Assembly (NCBI GenBank): GCA_963556255.1
Contig: OY744608.1
Coordinates: 13,705,507 to 13,769,506 of the forward strand
Length of the DNA stretch: 64,000 bases
Direction of reading: 5' to 3'
Origin: Allolobophora icterica
Taxonomy: Eukaryota; Annelida; Clitellata; Crassiclitellata; Lumbricidae
Every line of letters begins with the position of its first letter. The stretch's first letter is position 1. The notes under the pieces were generated by a model. The model saw only the letters and a list, made by a program, of their open reading frames with translations, had not been told where the DNA came from and made no database searches. A program made the position numbers and the translations under genes. This document shows positions 57,716 through 64,000 of this stretch, piece by piece.

Positions 57716-59018
57716 TCACTCACTCACTCACTCTCTGTCTCTGTCTGTCTCTCTGTCTCTGTATCGTTTTATCTCGTTTTCTCTCGCTCTGTCTCTGTCG
57801 CAGTCTGTCTCTCTCAATGTCTCTCTACAAGGCTTGTGGCCTGTACACTCTACATTGTCTTATTGCATTATTCAAAGCTCTCTTGAAAAAAGAAACTAAG
57901 ACTCAACTGATGGTAAGGAACTTCTAAATTTAGAGTACCGGTACCGTAGTAGTTCTTGTTGCTTTAATTTTTTAAGTAGTACAGACGATATCTGCTTCTC
58001 GTTTCTACATTTGCTGAAGAGAAAGCGCGAAAAATCAAATTTTGAATTTGCATTAGGCCTATATTTGTATAGACTTCGCACGTAGGTAGGACTAGGACTT
58101 CGTAAACGTAGCCACAGGAGTTACTAAGTGTTCAAATGAAACTGTGCACTGTATCATTAATTAATATTTACATTTAAAATTACCATTAAACGTGTTAGAC
58201 CATACAACATAGGCTGCATAGCTAATGCAGTTCCAGACTAGGCCTATATTACTTTAATTATGGCTAACTTTAAAATTTAAAATTTATCAAATGCCATATT
58301 TTTGTTTAATTTAGAAGCAATAATGATTCTTATATGATTACAATGAACGACGAATCGATGGTACTAAATTAAAGATGCAGCATTCGGCTGCATTCCTGTG
58401 TGAGGGTTATATTAACTTGAATAATTTAATATTAATTAGGCCTATATATATATATAGCTATCGCACTTGCCAGAGGCTCGGGGCGACAGGTTCGCCTAGG
58501 GCGCCAAATACTCTGGCGCCGGCCCTGGATGGCAGGAGTATTGACTCACTGGGCCAAGTGCAAAGTACCATGGCTCAATTTTGCAAAATATGTCATCTAT
58601 TCCAATGCAATGAGTTCTAAAGCGCCATTATTTTTCTCAGAATAGCTATTTAAATGCTTTTGAAGTTGTGTAATTCATGATATTTTGTTGGGTCTCTGGC
58701 AAAACTAATGACGATAGGTTTTTTGATCACTGCACAATGCACACGTGCACTCTGAAGCAGGAAGTGCTTAGGAACCTTCGACATGTCCTTGCACATGCAC
58801 ACATATAACAGATTAAGCTGTATTATCATTTATTATGCCATTACAAACGGTGAGAACGAACTGTTCAGAATTATTTCTGCCAACATAAACTCCTGGTTCC
58901 ATCTACACAACTGAGTAGTTCCAGTGCTTGAGGTGTATAATTAGATATTGGTGCTATAAAATTTTCTTGATATGGGCTTTTATTTTCTCTGTTTGTGCAG
59001 GCAAAGAAAACAGACTGA
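53703..59018 (+). CDS. Candidate six-exon host gene, small unrecognised protein (143 aa)
   Basis: Exons: 53703-53730, 54856-54960, 55109-55185, 55322-55445, 55934-56013 and 59001-59018 (TGA). All five introns are GT-AG with good acceptors (TTTATTTCAG, TCTTTGACAG, CCTCTACAG, TTTGTATAG, TTTGTGCAG). The total is 432 bases, a multiple of three, and no exon has an in-frame stop. The third exon (77 bases) is the least certain, but without it the frame is lost. The product starts MGSLEGKQFEFELNETEDVK, is hydrophobic in exon 2 (LVIIRSILLLD), has PKFKLEKDEEVSVFLSHEGTV in the middle, split here as PKFKLEKDEEV and SVFLSHEGTV, and ends with a short basic tail, KAKKTD. No signal peptide or membrane span is clear. 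The strand-like middle is faintly reminiscent of nucleoplasmin-type domains, but this is a guess and no function is assigned. Introns carry hAT and LINE insertions. Confidence 0.45.
53896..54182. mobile_element. hAT-like MITE with CAGAGGCGCCCGCAG ends (287 bp), intron 1
   Basis: Ends CAGAGGCGCCCGCAG and CTGCGGGCGCCCCTG. Perfect 8-bp duplication TTTTGAGA (53888-53895 and 54183-54190). A GGACGCACGTGCGTCC palindrome lies near the right end. Confidence 0.87.
54440..54586. mobile_element. GTCTTG hAT-like element, copy 2 (147 bp, minimal)
   Basis: Left end CAGTTGTTGTC (two bases shorter than in the other copies), right end GACAACAAGACTG. It keeps the CTCGAGACCAAGG palindrome and a few GTCTTG units but almost no core. 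No convincing 8-bp duplication is left. Located in intron 1 of the candidate gene. Confidence 0.75.
54640..54805 (+). pseudogene. LINE RT C-terminal remnant, intron 1
   Basis: Reads LHDIAMATTISHLMYASPAWW, split here as LHDIAMATTISHL and MYASPAWWDYTGK, then a stop and DKDRLERMVFFLHH. YASPAWWG(F/Y)T is a hallmark of the region after the RT thumb in several LINE clades. The fragment is short and has a stop. Confidence 0.7.
56014..56389. other. Intron 5, unique part before the hAT element
   Basis: Starts GTGAGGTATG. No repeat or coding signal recognised. Confidence 0.4.
56744..57458 (-). mobile_element. 5'-truncated LINE inside hAT copy 2 (715 bp)
   Basis: Copy 1 shows the uninterrupted sequence. 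ATATTGTA occurs on both sides (56736-56743 and 57459-57466). The reverse strand encodes an RT C-terminus (TNTRKFSLKYQGPFTWNNLP, LNIRTATSLALFRQ; 57291-57016), and the 3' end has AATAAATGTCTTGTCTGTC. The endonuclease and most of the RT are missing. Confidence 0.82.
57668..57735. repeat. (CT)n(CA)n(CACT)n compound microsatellite
   Basis: At the same place as the long CT tract of hAT copy 1, so the tract predates the spread of these two copies and then changed independently. Confidence 0.9.
58536..59000. other. Intron 5, unique part after the hAT element
   Basis: No repeat or exon recognised. Ends with the acceptor TTTTCTCTGTTTGTGCAG. Confidence 0.4.
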
Positions 59019-59065
59019 ACTATTGAAGTCGTCTCAAAACCCACGAACTAAATGTCTAGAGACTT

Positions 59066-59071
59066 AATAAA
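59066..59071 (+). terminator. Polyadenylation signal AATAAA
   Basis: Lies 48 bases after the TGA of the candidate gene, which supports the proposed last exon. Confidence 0.5.
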
Positions 59072-59335
59072 CATTTGTGACTATTTACGTGGTCTTAGTC
59101 GTTGTCTGGGCTTTGGACCTGGGACAAAGTTTCTAATAAAAATTTCAAATAAGGACTTCTTTCCAGGCTTCTTCTTTCCAGTTGGAAAATCACATCAGAA
59201 TTTAATCTTAAGATAACTTGTAGAGAAATACAGTTTAACTGTAGTAAAATGAAATTTGGAATATTCATAATCCAGTGACAAAAGCGGTCTCTTAACTCTG
59301 CAAGAGTCGCATATATTTGCCAGTATGGTCTATAT

Positions 59336-59619
59336 CAGCGGTTCTCAACCTGTGGTCCCATCTGCCTGTGGTCTGCGAGCAAGGCCTACAATTTATATTT
59401 TTTACAATTAAAAACATGTAAACAGACAAATTTGGTCAATTTTTAATTTTTTTTGTGCTTGAATCGGCTAGATGGCAGCATGAAACTAATAATACGTGGA
59501 TTTATGGCAAAAATTTCTTTTGTATTAATTTGTTTTTGGTATTATTTTTAGTGGTGGTCCGCGACCGAGACGCAAAATTTATAAGTGGTCCTTGAGTCTC
59601 AAAAGGTTGAGAACCACTG
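59336..59619. mobile_element. hAT MITE with CAGCGGTTCTCAACC ends (284 bp)
   Basis: Ends CAGCGGTTCTCAACCTGTGG and GGTTGAGAACCACTG. Perfect 8-bp duplication GTCTATAT (59328-59335 and 59620-59627). CAGNGGTTCTCAACC is the well-known terminus of Charlie/MER5-type hAT elements. Confidence 0.92.
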
Positions 59620-59627
59620 GTCTATAT

Positions 59628-60680
59628 GATAACTGATGCGAGCTGAAGAAGAGGTCTTTTGAGGCATTACATAGATATTGTGAAATAATTGATCAGTTGG
59701 TATAGCTGCGTTGACTGTCCATTGATTACTGATCAGTTGGCAACATATCTTTGAACATTTTTTGGGTTAACTTCTGACAAATAAATTAGCTTAATTCTCT
59801 GACAAAAACCAAGTGGCACTGATCAACCATAAGAATTAAAGACTTGTAAACATCTATGAGACAAACATAAAACTGTAAGATCTGTAATATGAAATTATTA
59901 AAACCAATAAATTATTTCAGGTACTGAGAGTTGGAAGCGCTCGCTTATATGCTGGGTGTTTGACTTCCTCCACTTTATTCCCAATAATCATCACATTCGA
60001 TTTCTTTACTGGAGCTGCACTTAAAAAATGTCATCAACATTGGACAAATCCATGTTGCTAATTTTCTCTACAGGTTTCGGAACTGAAAAATGAAATCATA
60101 ACTGTTAAAGATTTATCATGAAACCCTCTGAGATTACATAAGAAACTATCAGGCTGCAAGAACTAACTAATCACTTTCTAAAGCACAGCTCTCAAGTATG
60201 AGCCTCTGGCACAATCATTTCAGTGGTAATGCCATCAGATATAACTGAATAGTTAATAGCTCCTTACAACAGGCAGCAATGATGTGAGAAGCCAGGGAGA
60301 CTTCGTCATGTCACGTTGCCTATGTATAAAAGGATAACGGTTAAAATATAAATTTTCATGTTGTGACCTTCATGTTCTGACCATACTTTGGATTTGTTTC
60401 TTGTTTTTGTGACGGTTGTTATATGTATATATCTTTTGTAACTTGAAACGCATACTCATTTTCAAAGAAAATTCATCGGAGATGTGCATATATAAACATC
60501 AACAAGTAATATGCTTGTTATGCCTGCACTTATCAACACAGTGGGAAATGTGCCTTTTGTCTAAACACTATGGGCAAAAAGAAGCCCTATATGTGTGATT
60601 TCCAAAAGCTACTTGTAGAAAGTAGGGTGCAAAAACCAGAACAATGATCTGTAACATGAGAAGCACTTTGTAGAAAATGG
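59628..60680. other. Intergenic AT-rich DNA, no gene recognised
   Basis: Short open frames only (for example 60416-60598), none with a motif or splice support. Confidence 0.4.
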
Positions 60681-60684
60681 TAGG

Positions 60685-60887
60685 CTCACCCTCTGCCCTA
60701 GTAATATGGCTGCCGTATAAACAGTTGTATTCGACTCCTGTAAAACTGTTATCATGTGCTTCTACTGTATACATGTATGCAAAGCGCCCTGCGTGACTGC
60801 CGTTTCTACTATAATATGTTCACTGTACAGCGCAATGCGGTTAGCAGGCGCTTAAATAAAGAAAAGATTATTATTATTATTATTATA
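60685..60887 (+). repeat. ATT-tailed dispersed repeat, copy B
   Basis: Contains the uninterrupted ACTCCTGTAAAACTGTTATC that is the empty site of the GTCTTG element in copy A. Ends GGCGCTTAAATAAAGAAAAG, then about 20 bp of ATT. Confidence 0.75.
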
Positions 60888-60967
60888 TAACATCGTGAAA
60901 TTTTACTGATCGTAACTTTCAGGAATGGTCCTTTTGTAAGAGTGAAGTTGTGTAGTCCTGTGAAATA

Positions 60968-61012
60968 AACACACACACACACGCAGGCACACACACACAA
61001 CCACACACCCGG
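60968..61012. repeat. (CA)n microsatellite
   Basis: Imperfect CA repeats with a GCAGG interruption. Confidence 0.85.
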
Positions 61013-61068
61013 ACTGACTGTTGGGAGGAGGAAAGAAGAGTTTTGAAACAGAGGTTTATGTCAGACTA

Positions 61069-61528
61069 AGGGGCCATCCATATATTACGTACACAAAAAT
61101 CCGGGAAAATTGGACCCCCTCCCCCCTGTTCGCAAGCGTACTTTCTTCCACCACCCCCCCTGAGTACGTACGTTTGACGCAACCCCCCCCCCCCGATGAC
61201 CAGCTGCAGAAAGTGTCTCCAGGCAGCCTGTCTGCACTTTAGGCCAGATTATTGAAGGGCCAATATAGACAAATTATAGGTGTCTCGTTCACAGCACAGA
61301 ATAACTGCACATGGCTTTTATATAATGTAATAAAATGCCATGGGACAACTATAGGATAATACAGAGTTATAAATAGGCTAATGTGGACGTCATAATTAGA
61401 AATTTATTTTGGGTACGTACACATTTTGTTACCCCCCTCCCCCCCCCCGTTCGCACCCGTACGCAAAATCGCCAAAATCCGACCCCCCCTCCCCCCCTAA
61501 GTGCGTACGTAATATGTGGATGGCCCCT
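61069..61528. mobile_element. Inverted-repeat element with AGGGGCCATCCA ends (460 bp)
   Basis: Ends AGGGGCCATCCATATATTAC and GTAATATGTGGATGGCCCCT, about 24 bp with one mismatch over most of it. GTACG-rich and poly-C tracts lie inside each end. No clear target duplication, so the superfamily is not assigned. Non-coding. Confidence 0.75.
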
Positions 61529-61627
61529 AAAGTTGCAACCATGAGTGATCTTCATGAACATAAACGAGGCATCGGAAATTTTAAATCTTGCATGAAAATC
61601 TGGAATGCCTTTTGAAGCACAGAATTT

Positions 61628-61701
61628 GTACACTATAACTTAATCTGATATTCTTCATCCTTTAAACTTGAATAACGGAAAAACTAATTTGGGGTATATG
61701 C
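61628..61701. repeat. Direct repeat, left copy
   Basis: About 75 bp (GTACACTATAAC to GGGGTATATGCA) matching 62726-62809. The GTCTTG element 3 is inserted at the end of this copy. Confidence 0.85.
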
Positions 61702-62110
61702 AGTCTTGTTGTCCTCGAGACCAAGGTCTTGGTCTCGAGTGCGCTCGAGTTCGTTTTTAAAAGTCTTGGTCTTGGTCTTGGTCTTGACGTTCAAAGTCTT
61801 GGTCTTGGTCTTGGTCTCGAGGTTCAAGGTCTTGGTCTTGGTCTTGAGGTTCAAAGTCTTGGTCTTGGTTTTTCAAGACCAAGACCAAGACCGACCTAAA
61901 ATTTTAAATTTTTCCGCGCCATTGCGGTCAATAACGGTCGCACCTCTGGCCAATAGCCAATAATAGATAGCTCTTGTCTGGTCAACCGAGAGCCAGACGA
62001 ACTGAGTCACAGGCAGTTAGACTTTCAGCCACACAGGTAACACCGGCAGACTGACCCCCGCGATCAATGCGCAGGCCAGGCGCCAAAGATCTGGGCCACA
62101 GTTACATATA

Positions 62111-62279
62111 CAGGGGCGTCTACACCATAGAAACCTTGGAGCAAATGCTCCATACAAGAAATGGGAGGGGGAGATCTGTCAGTGTGTGCGCCACCATTTT
62201 AGGGGAGGAAGGAACGGGGAGGGGGAAGAAGAGGGGGAAAAGGGACGTTGCTCCAATGACTTAGGGGGGATAGACGCCC

Positions 62280-62282
<3 letters not shown>
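62111..62282. mobile_element. Nested hAT-like MITE with CAGGGGCGTCTA ends (172 bp)
   Basis: Ends CAGGGGCGTCTA and TAGACGCCCCTG. Flanks TACATATA and TATATATA match at 6-7 of 8 bases. Inner GGAGCAA and TTGCTCC blocks extend the foldback. It interrupts GTCTTG copy 3. Confidence 0.7.
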
Positions 62283-62314
<32 letters not shown>

Positions 62315-62402
62315 AATCATATCCACACTATTCCTCAGAGGCGTATATATATATATATATATATATATATGCCTCTGAGGAATAGTGTGGATATGATTGT
62401 GA
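62283..62402. repeat. Long palindrome, 32-bp arms with TA loop
   Basis: Arms at 62311-62342 and 62371-62402 are exact complements (TCACAATCATATCCACAC...), joined by a 28-base TA tract that can itself pair. Another TA tract lies just upstream (62283-62310). Confidence 0.95.
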
Positions 62403-62725
62403 TTTTTGGGTCGTGGTCTTGGTCTTGGTCTTGAGGTTCAAGGTCTTGGTCTTGGTCTTGAGGTTCAAGGTCTTGGTCTTGGTCTTGGTCTTGAGGTTCA
62501 AGGTCTTGGTCTTGGTCTTGGTCTTGAGGTTCAAGGTCTTGGTCTTGAGGTTTATGGTCTTGACAACAAGACTGGGTATATGCACCAAGTCCCAGTAACT
62601 TCATGTAATGCAACCTAGAGAGAGTTATAAAGATGTCAATTCACACACAGAAAAGCCCCATTTCTGTGATTCTATAAACTTAAGTGTTTAAATTTATGTC
62701 AGTGACCATTTATATAGCACCCTAG

Positions 62726-62809
62726 GTACACTGTATAACATAATCTGATATTCTTCATCCTTTAAACTTGAATTAAACTTAACGGAAAAACTAATTTGGG
62801 GTATATGCA
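62726..62809. repeat. Direct repeat, right copy
   Basis: Matches 61628-61701, with a small gain (AATTAAACTTAACGG against AATAACGG). It keeps GGGGTATATGCA without the GTCTTG element. Confidence 0.85.
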
Positions 62810-63335
62810 CTAGGGTGGTAGTGAAAAAAGTTTTTTTTAAATAATGCCCGGGACACCCCCTAGTTCTGTTCGTATTGGTAGTAGAAACTCATGTGCAAAA
62901 TCTTTTTAAAATATTCCATTATTTAGGCGTGCCACATGACAACTCAAGTTTTGCATATGACACCATGCATAATTGAAGCCGTAAAAATCAACTTTCTTAG
63001 TTTTTCAGGAGCTGGATGAAAGTTCATCACTTCTAGAACCTATTATTTGATTACTGTAATTATGTGATGAGTGTGATGCACTATGATTGTTGGATACCAT
63101 ATTCTCTGATGATTTGTTTATAAATAAAAAATTAAATAATAAATATATAAATTAGAACCAACTGGAGCTGAGGAGTAAATAAATATTTGCAATTTTTTAA
63201 CAATTTTCTGAACTTTTGTAGTCTGTACATTTAAGGCTTTTCTAAAGTTTAATTATTTATTTACTTACTTACTCACACTATCCCACATTATTCATAATCC
63301 ATTTCAAATTAATCATATTTTAAATGTTGTCTTAA
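62810..63335. other. Intergenic AT-rich DNA, no gene seen
   Basis: No motif, repeat end or splice-supported frame recognised. Confidence 0.4.
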
Positions 63336-63337
63336 AA

Positions 63338-64000
63338 GATGTTTTCAACCCTCTGGCTGGACCGTTTCCTGGACCTGAAATACCTTTGCTTAAACGATAT
63401 CAGAATGCATTGCCTTTGATCGTCCATGACATGCTTGCTGATGGTTTGTCAGATGATGAAATTGCAGTTTAACAATAACAACGAAATGATGGAAGACGCT
63501 GTTGAATTTGAAATGGAATGTTTGCAGAAAGACAGTCAGCCTCGTGATGATTATCTAGAGCTCTTGGAACTTGCACTGATCTACATAGGTCATGTCCCAC
63601 CTCGAGGGTTGCATATTACAGCCTCTGGTGTCATGTCACCGCTCTCTTCGCTCTGCAACCCGTGGTGATCTCTCTGTCCCTTGTGCACACACCGCTACTA
63701 TGCAGCAGCGCGCTTTCTCCGTGATTGGACCCACAATTTGGAATGGGCTTCCTCCTGAGCTGCGGTCTCTTCCTCGTAACTCATTCACCGCTTTCTTCTC
63801 TGCTCTAAAGACTGTTCTCTTTCGTCGGGGTTGGGCTAGGAGCTCCTCCGAGTAGCTTCCTTGGAGGGGCGCTATATAAATGATTGATTGATTGATTGAT
63901 GCATAGGGCCAGATGGATGGCCAAGGCCATCTATTCTCACAAAGTATTCCTTTTGCGATCTCAATTGCGAATTACCTTCTGGAAAATAAATTTGCTATGT
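63338..64000 (+). pseudogene. TE-associated uncharacterised protein fragment, interrupted
   Basis: Reads FNPLAGPFPGPEIPLLKRYQ, split here as FNPLAGPFPG and PEIPLLKRYQ, then LIVHDMLADGLSDDEIAV and a stop. After a one-frame shift it continues EFEMECLQKDSQPRDDYLEL and LALIYIGHVPPRGLHITASGV to ATG at 63633. It resumes in frame at 63899 with HRARWMAKAIYSHKVFLLRS and runs to the window edge. The PRDDY-E(L/F)-EL, PPRG and HRARWMAKAIY pattern is one I recognise from proteins repeatedly linked to mobile elements in invertebrate genomes; their function is unknown to me. The frameshift and the LINE insertion make this copy dead. Confidence 0.6.
63636..63898 (+). mobile_element. 5'-truncated CR1/L2-like LINE (263 bp)
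   Basis: Encodes the end of ORF2 (HRSLRSATRGDLSVP, TMQQRAFSVIGPTIWNGLPP, LKTVLFRRGWARSSSE, stop at 63853-63855), then GGGGCGCTATATAAATGATTGATTG tail repeats. Only a 3-bp ATG overlap marks the insertion site, as is common in this LINE group. Confidence 0.88.

Larger units (their letters stand above)
56398..58527. mobile_element. Large hAT-like non-autonomous element, copy 2 (2130 bp), intron 5
   Basis: Same ends as copy 1 (47370-49570), with its own perfect 8-bp duplication GATGGCAG (56390-56397 and 58528-58535). It lacks the minisatellite insertion of copy 1 but carries a LINE insertion. Without that LINE it is about 1.4 kb. No transposase. Confidence 0.87.
61701..62574. mobile_element. GTCTTG hAT-like element, copy 3 (874 bp)
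   Basis: Ends CAGTCTTGTTGTC and GACAACAAGACTG, with a perfect 8-bp duplication GGTATATG (61693-61700 and 62575-62582). GTCTTG arrays sit at both sides (61760-61895 and 62415-62565). Opposite in orientation to copy 1: the TGTGATTTTTGGG block inside its right array corresponds to AAAAAATCACAGTCG inside the left array of copy 1. The core holds a nested MITE and a long palindrome. No transposase. Confidence 0.85.

Overview
This window looks like repeat-rich intergenic DNA from a metazoan, probably a marine invertebrate and plausibly a deuterostome such as an echinoderm or hemichordate. The reasons are spliced-gene signals (GT-AG introns, AATAAA), CR1/L2-type LINE fragments with GCGCTATATAAAT-type 3' ends, many hAT-type non-autonomous elements with 8-bp target duplications, abundant microsatellites, and an LTR element resembling the Gmr1 group of Ty3/Gypsy. 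No prokaryotic gene, CRISPR array or operon is present.

1-42310: a composite tandem satellite. Fourteen unit starts are visible, spaced 2020-3047 bp apart. Each unit holds a reverse-strand LINE reverse-transcriptase (RT) fragment, a short spacer, a forward-strand RT fragment of the same clade, and one to three copies of a ~415-425 bp subrepeat. Both RT fragments carry damage shared by all units (YADD changed to YADG on one, to KADD on the other). Five consecutive units form an 11,675-bp higher-order repeat present twice in tandem (5565-17239 and 17240-28914), with one difference noticed; a recombinant third period follows. The right edge (41560-42310) decays into diverged ~75-85 bp monomers without RT sequence.

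35103-41093: a young LTR retrotransposon inserted into the satellite. It has 727-bp LTRs differing at 3 sites, a 5-bp ATTAC duplication, a tRNA-Ser-like primer site and a polypurine tract. Its single 1272-aa reverse-strand ORF has gag, protease, integrase-edge and RT remnants, and RNase H. The remnant order suggests protease-integrase-RT-RNase H, and the RT and integrase cores are missing without breaking the frame.

42310-53580: nested DNA-transposon debris, microsatellites, palindromes and LINE scraps. It includes a 910-bp element rich in GTCTTG repeats and a 2.2-kb hAT-like element that sits inside a LINE RT remnant.

53703-59018: a candidate six-exon host gene (forward, 143 aa predicted, all GT-AG introns in compatible phase, followed by AATAAA). 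Its introns contain hAT-like elements and LINE debris.

59019-64000: more hAT-like elements, a second large GTCTTG element containing a nested element and a long palindrome, and at the right edge a coding remnant of a TE-associated protein family split by a 5'-truncated LINE.

Most protein-coding potential here belongs to mobile elements. Only the 53.7-59.0 kb model is a plausible host gene.
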